A stretch of DNA of 42,546 nucleotides from Candidatus Cloacimonadota bacterium (GCA_019429305.1 JAHYIR010000016.1:1-42546), one strand, 5' to 3'; positions 33,830-41,402 are shown, counted from the stretch's first letter. The notes: generated from the sequence alone by a model not told the origin. Numbers and translations: made by a program.

Positions 33830-34175
33830 AACTATTTATTGATATTCTATAAGATTGAAAATAAAGCAGATAGAGTATGAATATAGTATTTGGTAAGACA
33901 GAAAAGTGAAAAAATGAGAAAGATCTGAGCAAAAGTAATACTTTATAGAGCCCAAAGTTAAGTGACTATGACATCAGTTCATTACAATATAAATATAGAT
34001 GACATCATAATATGACAAAACTGTTGGAATATAGTAAGAAGATATGGGCTTGATCTGTGATCAGTAATCAGTAAGAAGGGAAAAGTAACTTATTTAGATC
34101 TTGCACAGCAATTCATTTTATAAAGCTAATACTTTCAGCAAAGTGAATGATAAAGGATAAGGAAGGATTAGTTAA
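33830..34175. other. AT-rich spacer between the two pilin-like genes
   Basis: No gene is seen, and no member of the dispersed repeat families is recognised. It would hold the enhancer-type activator sites expected upstream of a sigma-54 promoter, but no clear inverted repeat was found by eye. Confidence 0.5.
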
Positions 34176-34203
34176 TAAAAAAGACCACATGGAAATGTGG
34201 TCT
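34176..34203 (-). terminator. Terminator of pilin-like gene 3
   Basis: A 9-bp stem AGACCACAT / ATGTGGTCT (34182-34190, 34195-34203) with loop GGAA. On the minus strand it is followed by a run of T's. It lies 34 bp after the stop codon. Confidence 0.87.
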
Positions 34204-34237
34204 GACAATGGTATAACTTATAGTAATGATATTTAGA

Positions 34238-34651
34238 TCATTGAGTAGGTGGTTCAGTAATAAATAAGTCAAACTTGCCGTCATTATCAACCGAAAGCCA
34301 GCGTATTATCGGTTCATTGTTTTCCTGATGCATTTTCGAAACTCCTTGAATGACCACAAGATCAGGAAGGAGAGTATGAATCGTATAGGTCCCATTAATA
34401 TTGTCTGTCAATCCATCAGGTAAATCAATAAAGTATTCGTCAAAACCGTCATATGAAGCTGCACTGCCTAATTCGGCAGTTTGTCTCATTCGGTATTGAT
34501 ATGCCATTATACCGAGATTGTTCAGATCGGTTATCATTGCATCAATATTACTTTGCACCGTTTGAACACGAAATGTAGTAATACCGATCACAATTGCTAT
34601 TGCAACCAGGATAATAACTAAAACAAGTAAAAGAATCTGCTGTTGTCCCAT
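34238..34651 (-). CDS. Pilin-like protein 3
   Basis: A 137-residue paralogue of the gene at 33326-33775. The N-terminus MGQQQILLLVLVIILVAIAI is nearly identical, and the following helix is conserved too (FRVQTVQSNIDAMITDLNNLGIMAYQYRMRQ). The C-terminal part diverges (YDGFDEYFIDLPDGLTDNIN; WLSVDNDGKFDLFITEPPTQ). Strong conservation of the membrane helix with a variable head is the pattern of pilin paralogues. There is no Glu5 and no canonical prepilin leader. GTGAGGTGAATT precedes the ATG. It has its own sigma-54-type promoter and its own terminator. Confidence 0.78.
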   Translation of the reverse strand: MGQQQILLLVLVIILVAIAIVIGITTFRVQTVQSNIDAMITDLNNLGIMAYQYRMRQTAELGSAASYDGFDEYFIDLPDGLTDNINGTYTIHTLLPDLVVIQGVSKMHQENNEPIIRWLSVDNDGKFDLFITEPPTQ

Positions 34652-34687
34652 AATTCACCTCACAAAAATCATATTTCTTATTAAGAG

Positions 34688-34705
34688 ATGCATTATATGT
34701 GCCAA
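34688..34705 (-). promoter_or_regulatory. Sigma-54-type promoter of pilin-like gene 3
   Basis: On the minus strand TTGGCACATATAATGCAT has TTGGCAC and ATGCA with GG (34703-34702) and GC (34691-34690) exactly 10 nt apart. The GC is 40 nt before the ATG, matching the geometry of pilin-like gene 2. Confidence 0.7.
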
Positions 34706-34860
34706 TTGCTTATTATTTAATAAGTTATCTGTAAAAAATGCCAAAGAAAGGAAAAATGGTGATAGGGTGGAAAGGTGAAATGGTGATAGGGTTTTTTGTA
34801 GGGGCGACCGGCGGTTGCCCGGCTGGAAGGAGCAAAAAATGATTTGAATTAATAGGTGAT

Positions 34861-34910
34861 CATTAGGAAGGGATATAGTCGGATATATCCGACTATATCC
34901 CTTCCTAATG
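34861..34910. repeat. Perfect 50-bp palindrome without spacer
   Basis: The 25 bases from 34861 (CATTAGGAAGGGATATAGTC...) are exactly complementary to the next 25 (...GACTATATCCCTTCCTAATG), with the axis between 34885 and 34886 and no unpaired base. The match ends sharply on both sides. It contains no gene and belongs to none of the other repeat families here. Confidence 0.95.
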
Positions 34911-34947
34911 TTAAGAGTATGATATGCAAGGGGATAGACTTTTGTTC

Positions 34948-35100
34948 GTGATGAGATCTCTCCGTTACGAAAACATCACTAACGTGATATTTTCTCCAGT
35001 CGAGATGACAAAATGCAGATCATTATTTGTTTACCTTTCGATACAATCCTTGGTAAAAAAAGAAGCAAGAAGCGATTCTAAGGATCACTCAGGGTGACAG
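34948..35100. repeat. Duplicated 153-bp block, copy 1
   Basis: It starts CGTGATGAGATCTCTCCGTT, an inverted GTCATCTCGACTG repeat with a CATCACTAACGTGAT insert, and continues into a right half of the GTCATCCTGAGTG palindrome (35031-35100, CCTTGG..AAGG hairpin, ending in CACTCAGGGTGACAG). It is near-identical to 35359-35511. Confidence 0.88.
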
Positions 35101-35179
35101 TTGTTAGGTAATGTAGGGAGGGGGAAAAAAGTAGGTAGTAAGTAGTAAGTAGAAAAAGCCAAAGGGAGGGTTAGCAAAC

Positions 35180-35222
35180 CGGAACGCTGGCTTCAGCCGG
35201 CTGGTTCACTGGCTTCAGCCGG
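35180..35222. repeat. GGCTTCAGCC hairpin pair
   Basis: GGAACGCTGGCTTCAGCC and ACTGGCTTCAGCCGGT form two short hairpins. The block is an inverted, diverged copy of 41403-41447, which has CTGAAG and CTAAAG in the corresponding loops. Confidence 0.75.
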
Positions 35223-35358
35223 TCTCTGACTAACTACAAAAAATTCTAAGATCAGGATTGTATGGTACAAATATTCACTATCATTTTAAACCATTCTATA
35301 TACTGATAGATTAACTATTAGATTCCTTGTACCAATTTCAACTGCCATTTACATAGTC

Positions 35359-35511
35359 CGTGATGAGATCTCTCCGTTACGAAACATCACTAACGTGATA
35401 TTTTCTCCAGTCGAGATGACAAAATGCAGATCATTATTTGTTTACCCTTCGATACAATCCTTGGTAAAAAAAGAAGCAAGAAGCGATTCCAAGGGTCACT
35501 CAGGGTGACAG
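35359..35511. repeat. Duplicated 153-bp block, copy 2
   Basis: Near-identical to 34948-35100, with one A fewer in GTTACGAAA and a few substitutions near the end (CTTTCGATAC versus CCTTCGATAC, CTAAGGATC versus CCAAGGGTC). Both copies are in the same orientation, 258 bp apart. Confidence 0.88.
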
Positions 35512-35594
35512 AAACGAGGATAGTGCTTCCTCGTGGCTGCTTCCGAACTCGAGGAAGTCACAGGACATTGACAGCTTAAAGACATCAAAATATT

Positions 35595-35752
35595 GTCATC
35601 CTGAGTGTTCTATCGTTGGCTTCTTGCTATTCTTGTCGGTAGAATGTATCGAAGGAGTCAGAATACTTAACCGACTTTTTGATCATGGTACCCTTCGATG
35701 CAATCCTTGGTAAAATAAGCAAGAAGTCATTCCAAGGATCACTCAGAGTGAC
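35595..35752. mobile_element. MITE-like nested palindromic element, copy B3
   Basis: About 158 bp with outer arms GTCATCCTGAGTG and CACTCAGAGTGAC, and second arms TGTATCGAAGG and CCTTCGATGCA. The inner hairpins differ in sequence from B2 but still pair: TTCTATCG / CGGTAGAA and CCTTGG / CCAAGG. The flank that follows it (GTTGTTAGGTAATG..., 35753-35822) repeats 35101-35163. Confidence 0.78.
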
Positions 35753-35822
35753 AGTTGTTAGGTAATGGAGGGAGGGGAAAAAGTAGGTAGTAAGTAGAAA
35801 GTAGTAGGTAGAAAAATGCCAA

Positions 35823-36240
35823 AGATGGTGAGGAAAAGTTGTTATCTATTAAATAATAATGTACTATAATAAGAGAAAAAAGATTGTCAGGCAAAACTTT
35901 TTTAACATGAAAAGCTCATATCTGCATTGATAAAGGTATAATCCAATAAATAAATATTTCATATAAGGAAATACTCGGGTTCCAATATAGAAGATACCAA
36001 AGAACAAGTTAAAAGAGTGTCCCATAGTGCGACAGGTAGCATTATTCTCACAAGGGTCATGGGGAGTAATTTTATATCTTAAAGGTTGATAAAAGTCAGA
36101 AAAATAAGGGTAAAACAAAGATTTTTATTGACTAACTTAAAAGCGGTTAAATTATGCACTCTTAGAATGAGAACAACAACGTAGCATCATAAATCGCCGT
36201 TGGAAGAGCCAGCGGTAGAAAAATAAGCTGTGAGGCCAAG
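35823..36240. other. Unique AT-rich spacer upstream of pilC
   Basis: No gene is accepted here. A possible promoter for the pilC-pilB arm is TTGACT (36128-36133), 17 nt, then ATTATG (36151-36156), about 85 bp before the pilC ATG. No sigma-54 element with proper GG-N10-GC spacing is seen. Confidence 0.45.
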
Positions 36241-37587
36241 ATGTTTAAAGAGTTTCGTTACACAGGTACAAGATTAGACAATGGGGCAACTGTTAGGGGT
36301 GTCTGTCCGGCAAATAATTTATCAACAGCCCGTCACAAGATCAATGAGTTAGCAGTAAAAAACAATTTTGTAGTCAACAGTATTGAAAAGAAAAAAATGT
36401 TCTTATATAAGGGAATAACCTCCATGGGAAACAAAGTAAGCGGCGAGCAGGAGGCGTATTCCAAAGAGGAATTGTATCGAGTTCTGGAAGGGCTCAATAT
36501 GAGCAACATCAAGATCGAGCCGATGCTCCTCGATATCAGAATAAAACCGCCCTTTGCCGATGTTGTCATGTTCATCACTCTCTCTTCCGAAATGCTCAAA
36601 GAAAACATGAGATATGATGAAGTCTTAAAGATCTTAGGGATGGATATGCAGAACAAGACCCTGAAGCGGACGATCAAATATATTTCACGGGACTTGAAAC
36701 AGGGGCAGGACGGTGCTGTTGTGTTTATGAAGTATTCCGATATCTTTGGACGCTTCACTTCCTATATGCTTGGACTGGCATCAAAATCGGGTAACATGGC
36801 ACAGATCTATGATAATACGGCAAAATATCTGGAACGACAGCATGAATTCAGGAAGAATGTAAAACAGGCACTTGTTATGCCGACAATAACCATGATAGCC
36901 ATCATAATCGCTATTGCATACTATGTCGGGGTTCTTTTTCCTCAGATAACCGAGATGTTTATCCAATACAATATTGATCTTCCGCCAATGACAGCAGCAA
37001 CTCTTCAAGTGAGTTATTTTCTGCAGGATAACTGGTGGTGGATGATTCTCTTGTTTTTCACTCCCATTTTTGCCATAGGTTATTGGTTCAGTACTCCCAA
37101 AGGGAGATTATTTAGGGACAGAATGATTTTAAAACTCCCGTTGGTAGGAACCTTGCTTCATAAAATGAGTATCGAGATATTCTTTAGAGTATTCTCGACG
37201 GTTTATACAGGTGCCGGTAATAATATGGAAGTAATTCAGCTTTCAGCCGAAGCTTGTGGTAATCAATATATGGAGAAACAGGTGAAGGAGATAACCATAC
37301 CGAGAATGTTAAAAGATGGTGCTGGATTGATTGAGGCATTAGCTCAATCAGGAGTCTTTACAGAAACTGTGATCTCTAGATTAAATGCCGGTTCGGCTAC
37401 CGGATCTGTAAAAAAGTCAGCCGAGCAGATAGCGATCTATTATGAGAAAGAAACCGGTTATAGGTTCCGGACAATTCTTAACTCAATAGATGTAACCACT
37501 GCCATAATCATCATGGTCGTGATGACTTTCCTGATCATTGTTTCCTCTGAGAGTGCCTTTATCCGTCCGCCAACACACGGATTCTAA
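36241..37587 (+). CDS. pilC: Pilus/secretion inner-membrane platform protein (PilC/GspF)
   Basis: A 448-residue GspF-family protein that forms the inner-membrane core contacting PilB and PilT. There are two GspF repeats: cytoplasmic helical domain 1 (~100-210, ITLSSEMLKENMRYDEVLKIL) then membrane segments at ~217-238 (TMIAIIIAIAYYVGVLFPQI) and ~264-286 (WWWMILLFFTPIFAIGYWF). Domain 2 follows (~300-410, LVGTLLHKMSIEIFFRVFST, VISRLNAGSATGSVKKSAEQ), with the final segment ~418-440. The N-terminal ~95 residues are a longer extension than usual (RYTGTRLDNGATVRGVCPANN), comparable to the short FxYxAxDxxG start of PilC. GTGAGGCCAAG precedes the ATG. It is followed by pilB after 6 bp. Confidence 0.93.
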   Translation: MFKEFRYTGTRLDNGATVRGVCPANNLSTARHKINELAVKNNFVVNSIEKKKMFLYKGITSMGNKVSGEQEAYSKEELYRVLEGLNMSNIKIEPMLLDIRIKPPFADVVMFITLSSEMLKENMRYDEVLKILGMDMQNKTLKRTIKYISRDLKQGQDGAVVFMKYSDIFGRFTSYMLGLASKSGNMAQIYDNTAKYLERQHEFRKNVKQALVMPTITMIAIIIAIAYYVGVLFPQITEMFIQYNIDLPPMTAATLQVSYFLQDNWWWMILLFFTPIFAIGYWFSTPKGRLFRDRMILKLPLVGTLLHKMSIEIFFRVFSTVYTGAGNNMEVIQLSAEACGNQYMEKQVKEITIPRMLKDGAGLIEALAQSGVFTETVISRLNAGSATGSVKKSAEQIAIYYEKETGYRFRTILNSIDVTTAIIIMVVMTFLIIVSSESAFIRPPTHGF

Positions 37588-37593
37588 TAAAAT

Positions 37594-39381
37594 ATGAATG
37601 AGATGAATGATAATCAATTAGTAGCCAAACTTCTGAAACTAAAGAATATCATCAGTGAAGATATCTATAATGCGGTAATTACCAAGACCAATACTTTAGG
37701 CAACAAATCTAAAGTAGAAGAGATCCTCATTGATGAATATCATATCGATAGAGATGCAGTTTATACAGAGATAGCCAAGATATATGCTATTCCGAAGACT
37801 ACTGTCAATATAGAGAATATGACAGCAGGAGATATCGAAGAAGCACGAGAGTTGATCTTCAGTCTGCCTAAAGATATAAAAGAAGAGGTCTTTCAGAAAA
37901 GGATCATCCCCTATAAAATTCAGAAGAAAAAGAATGAGTCCTTGATAATCCTCTCGTCAATACCAACTGATAATTTTACCAGAACACTGGCTAATGCCCT
38001 TAAGATAAAAAGATTCGATGTTTACTATTGCCCCTGGGACAAAATTGATAAGTTGATCTCTCATATATCGAGCAAAGAAGAGGAAAAATATCTGGAAGAT
38101 ATGCTCGATAAATCCGAGTCTGAGCTGGAAATACCGGATCAAACTTTAGAGGACGAATCTGAAGATCTGATCGAACAGGAGATCAATAAGGGTGCTCTGG
38201 TCTATCTCTTTGAAGCCGCACTCATTGATGGCGTTAAGTCACAGGTCAGTGATGTTCACGTGATACCTTTCAACCATACAAGTGTAGATATCAGATTCAG
38301 GCAGGATGGTAGATTGCGTCTTTGGAAAAGAAAAGAGGGTATCAATCCACAATCTTTTCTTTCAGTCGTCAAGGACCGTTCCAGCAATGTTGACCGTTTT
38401 AAGGTAGATGAAGCCCAAGACGGTTTTATTCAGAGAGAGATCGAAGGGCATACTATCAGGTTCCGAGTCTCGATCTTGCCGATCGTTTCCAGAGAGCATA
38501 GCCGGCATTATGAAAGTATCGTTATCAGAATATTGGACGATAGGAATGTCATTGATAATATTGACAAGTTAGGTTTTCTGCCAAGAGCACGACAGGACTT
38601 TGAAGAAGCCGTTACTAAGCCCCAGGGATTGGTCATAGTTACAGGTCCGACCGGTAGTGGTAAAAGTACGACCCTCTTGGCAGCTCTGTATCATGTGATT
38701 ACACCTGAGAAGAATATCCTGACAGTTGAAGATCCGGTTGAGTATGTCATCAAAGGAGCAAGACAGATCAAGATCAGTCCCAAGCTCGATTTTAACTGGG
38801 CAATCAGATCTATACTCCGTCATGACCCCGATATTGTTATGGTCGGTGAGATGCGCGACAAGGAAACAGCTGAAGTGGCAATCAAATTAGCTAATACAGG
38901 TCACTTAACCTTCTCGACACTCCATACCAATGATGCCCCGAGTGCCATCTCCCGTCTCTATAAAATGGAAATTGAGACCTTCCTGCTCGCTTATGCGATC
39001 AATATTATCGTTGCCCAACGATTGGTCAGAAAACTCTGTAAGCACTGTAAAAGGGTAGTTGGTGCTGACAAACATCAGTATCTAATGCGGAATGGGATCA
39101 CAGAAGAGGAGTTACAAGCCGGTAAGGTCTTCGAAGTGGTTGGATGTGAGAAATGCCGGACAACCGGATATAGTGGGCGTGTAGCTATCCATGAAGTGAT
39201 CCTCTTTACAAAAGAGATCCGCCAAGCGATAGTAAGTGCCAAAACTGATATTAATGAAGATCTGATCCGTGAGATAGCTAAAGGACAAGGAATGCTTTCT
39301 CTTCGTGAAGCGGGTATTGAGCTTGTCCGTCAAGGAATGACGACTATTGAAGAAGTGATCTATACGACTACTATAGCTTAA
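37594..39381 (+). CDS. pilB: Pilus/secretion assembly ATPase (PilB/GspE)
   Basis: A 595-residue AAA+-like secretion ATPase that powers pilin polymerisation. The N-terminal ~150 residues are a GspE_N/MshEN-like region (IISEDIYNAVITKTN, EEILIDEYHIDRDAVYTEIA). An acidic linker lies near 170-200. The core has Walker A GPTGSGKST (~351-359), Asp box TVEDPVEYV, Walker B DPDIVMVGEMRD, and His box STLHTNDAPSAISRL. The zinc-binding C-M2 element is complete: CKHC (~482) and CEKC (~518). All catalytic residues are intact, in contrast to the REC-ATPase encoded downstream. It lies in an operon with pilC. Confidence 0.95.
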   Translation: MNEMNDNQLVAKLLKLKNIISEDIYNAVITKTNTLGNKSKVEEILIDEYHIDRDAVYTEIAKIYAIPKTTVNIENMTAGDIEEARELIFSLPKDIKEEVFQKRIIPYKIQKKKNESLIILSSIPTDNFTRTLANALKIKRFDVYYCPWDKIDKLISHISSKEEEKYLEDMLDKSESELEIPDQTLEDESEDLIEQEINKGALVYLFEAALIDGVKSQVSDVHVIPFNHTSVDIRFRQDGRLRLWKRKEGINPQSFLSVVKDRSSNVDRFKVDEAQDGFIQREIEGHTIRFRVSILPIVSREHSRHYESIVIRILDDRNVIDNIDKLGFLPRARQDFEEAVTKPQGLVIVTGPTGSGKSTTLLAALYHVITPEKNILTVEDPVEYVIKGARQIKISPKLDFNWAIRSILRHDPDIVMVGEMRDKETAEVAIKLANTGHLTFSTLHTNDAPSAISRLYKMEIETFLLAYAINIIVAQRLVRKLCKHCKRVVGADKHQYLMRNGITEEELQAGKVFEVVGCEKCRTTGYSGRVAIHEVILFTKEIRQAIVSAKTDINEDLIREIAKGQGMLSLREAGIELVRQGMTTIEEVIYTTTIA

Positions 39382-39749
39382 AAGTAGTGATTAGCTATTA
39401 ATGATTAGTGAAAAACCTACGGAGAGATAGCTAAGGGCGGAGAGCTAAGGGCTAAGAGCTGAGGGCAGAGAGCAAAGACAAGCAAGGAGGATAAACTTGA
39501 GAAACTCACAACTCAAGACTCATAACTCACTACTATTTTTCAAGTCTCCAGGTTAAAACAGATATCAGTAAAGGGGGAATAGATAATTGTACAATCAGAT
39601 GTTACGCGAGAATACGATTCCTTAAACAAAGTACACTTTTCTCTGTGTTCTCTTTTTTTTCTCCGTGTACTCTGTGCCTCCGTGGTTAATTAGATTTGAT
39701 TAAAAATTGAAACAGAAGTAAAAAACAAAGAAAATAAAGAGGTAAAGTT
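39382..39749. repeat. Low-complexity spacer before the receiver-ATPase gene
   Basis: No gene is seen. It holds a purine-rich imperfect tandem (GCTAAGGGCGGAGAGCTAAG, GGCTAAGAGCTGAGGGC, ~39432-39475), an ACTCACAACTCAAGACTCA tract (~39504-39532), and a CTCTGTG...CTCCGTGGTTAAT repeat (~39637-39690). The 368-bp gap means that the next gene may have its own promoter, but none is convincing. Confidence 0.6.
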
Positions 39750-41297
39750 ATGAAGCCCAGAATTCTTATTATCGACGACGAAAAAGAAGCAAGGGATTTG
39801 TTTAAAAGTTTCTTGGAAGGGGAAGATTACGAAATAGTCGAAGCTGAGAACGGACAGGAAGCATTTAATCTGGTCAGTAACGAGATCTTTGATCTCTACA
39901 TCACGGATATTTTTATGCCGGAGATGAACGGTATCGAATTTCTTAAGGTTTTGAAAACATTTGATCCCGATGCTGTAGTGATCATCATTACCGGCTATGA
40001 TAAGATGGAATATACTAAACAAGCTCTTGAGTATGGTGCCTTTCGGTTCATGACCAAACCGGTCAAGCTGGCTGAGTTCCGTTCAGCAGTAGATCTCGGA
40101 TTATTGGAACGTAAGAAACTGTTCCAGTCAAGCACCTCCGAAAAGCTCTTGAGAATGAAGCAAAAGCTTAATACTAATGTAGAATTACGAGCAAGGGTCT
40201 TCAATAAATTTCAAAACTTTTTGCTCAGTATGGAAGAAAAACAGCCGAACTATTTAGAGATCGGTGGACCCGGTTCTAAAGACAAGATTTGGGGTAAATT
40301 CTTTTCTAACTTCAAACCGATCCCCTTTGAGAGCGGCTTTGTTCAGGATGAGATCAATATCATGATCTTGAGTATTTTGAGTAATTCTCAGTTAGAAACG
40401 TTAATTGATCAGAAGTCAATTAAAGCCAATTTTGAATTCACAGCTAATGAAGTCCTATACCGTTATCGGCTAAATATTTTCTTTGATATGGATGAACTGG
40501 TCATTGGTGTCAAAACAACAAGAAGATCGATCATCAATCTGGAACAGATGAAGTTTAGCAATCAAGTTCTTAATAATTTAACTTTCAAGAACGAAAATTC
40601 TGGTTTGATCATTGTGTCCGGACCCCCGGGCTCAGGAAAGAGTAGTTTAGTTGATGCAATTATCAATCTTAACAATAGTCATCTCTCCGGAAATATTGTG
40701 CTCGTTGCCGACTCGTTAGAATATATCCATGAGTCAAAGAATAGTGTTGTCAGGCATCAGAAACTTTATCGGGATGTAAATAGTGTCACTGATGCTTTAG
40801 AACGATGTCTCGATTATCATCCCAATATGGTCGTTATAGAGGATATTACCTCTTGTGAGATACTTGATGCAGCACTGAAACTCATTGATACCGGTTGTTT
40901 GGTTGTTGCTACTCTGAAAAACCAAAGCGTAACTGAAGTGATCTATAAATTACTATCCTTCTATCCACCGGAATCACACGATCTGGTTAGAAGGCATCTG
41001 GCGAGAACTTTATCAGTCATTATCTGCCTGCAATTATTGCCAACAACAAATAATAAGATGCTGCCGGTGAAGGAAATATTCGTAACGAATGATCAGTTAT
41101 CACAGGTAGTCTATTCTGGTAATATCGAAGAGATCTATCCTATGATCCAAAGAAACAGGAAATTAGGGCTGCAAACAATGGAACAAGATCTATTGATGAA
41201 TATGAAAGCAGGAATATTAAGCACTGAAATTGCTATGGAAGCAGCTAACCGCCCTAAACTCTTGAAGGACTTGATGCAATATACATCATCGGAATGA
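39750..41297 (+). CDS. Response-regulator receiver fused to a degenerate PilT-type ATPase
   Basis: A 515-residue two-part protein. Residues 1-120 are a full receiver domain: Asp9/Asp10 (IIDDE), phospho-acceptor Asp53 (LYITDIFMPEMNG), Thr81 (IITGYD), Lys103 (FMTKPVK). Residues ~185-510 are PilT-like, with an N domain and an ATPase core. Walker A is intact (GPPGSGKSS, Lys297). The Walker B region reads HPNMVVIEDITS where PilT has DPD...GEMRD, so the catalytic Glu is Asp and the Arg is lost. The His box is ATLKNQSV instead of STLHTNSA, and the REVGRDT arginine region is QKLYRDV. The C-terminus closely tracks the PilT gene of the other arm (IEEIYPMIQRNRKLGLQTMEQDLL). It probably binds ATP but hydrolyses it poorly, acting as a phosphorylation-controlled regulator or PilU-like subunit. 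AAAGAGGTAAAGTT precedes the ATG. Confidence 0.9.
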   Translation: MKPRILIIDDEKEARDLFKSFLEGEDYEIVEAENGQEAFNLVSNEIFDLYITDIFMPEMNGIEFLKVLKTFDPDAVVIIITGYDKMEYTKQALEYGAFRFMTKPVKLAEFRSAVDLGLLERKKLFQSSTSEKLLRMKQKLNTNVELRARVFNKFQNFLLSMEEKQPNYLEIGGPGSKDKIWGKFFSNFKPIPFESGFVQDEINIMILSILSNSQLETLIDQKSIKANFEFTANEVLYRYRLNIFFDMDELVIGVKTTRRSIINLEQMKFSNQVLNNLTFKNENSGLIIVSGPPGSGKSSLVDAIINLNNSHLSGNIVLVADSLEYIHESKNSVVRHQKLYRDVNSVTDALERCLDYHPNMVVIEDITSCEILDAALKLIDTGCLVVATLKNQSVTEVIYKLLSFYPPESHDLVRRHLARTLSVIICLQLLPTTNNKMLPVKEIFVTNDQLSQVVYSGNIEEIYPMIQRNRKLGLQTMEQDLLMNMKAGILSTEIAMEAANRPKLLKDLMQYTSSE

Positions 41298-41330
41298 TGA
41301 TTTGATATATCAATAGAATTAGTTAGTGTT

Positions 41331-41358
41331 AAAACCCCGTCTTTCGACGGGGTTTTTT
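41331..41358 (+). terminator. Terminator after the receiver-ATPase gene
   Basis: An 11-bp stem AAAACCCCGTC / GACGGGGTTTT (41331-41341, 41346-41356) with loop TTTC and a T-run ending at 41358. It lies 33 bp after the stop codon and closes the pilus locus. Confidence 0.92.
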
Positions 41359-41402
41359 CTTTGTTTGTAGCAATGAGAGTCAATGTTTTTTCATATCCAA
41401 AA

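Noticed and set aside
35864-36118. 84-codon minus-strand frame in the spacer before pilC
   Set aside because: It has no ribosome-binding site and a mixed hydrophobic/aromatic composition typical of AT-rich non-coding DNA.
36134-36200. Possible sigma-54 promoter before pilC (CGGTTAAATTATGC)
   Set aside because: The GG-GC spacing is 9 nt and the -24 element lacks TGGCA, so it does not fit the strict sigma-54 geometry.
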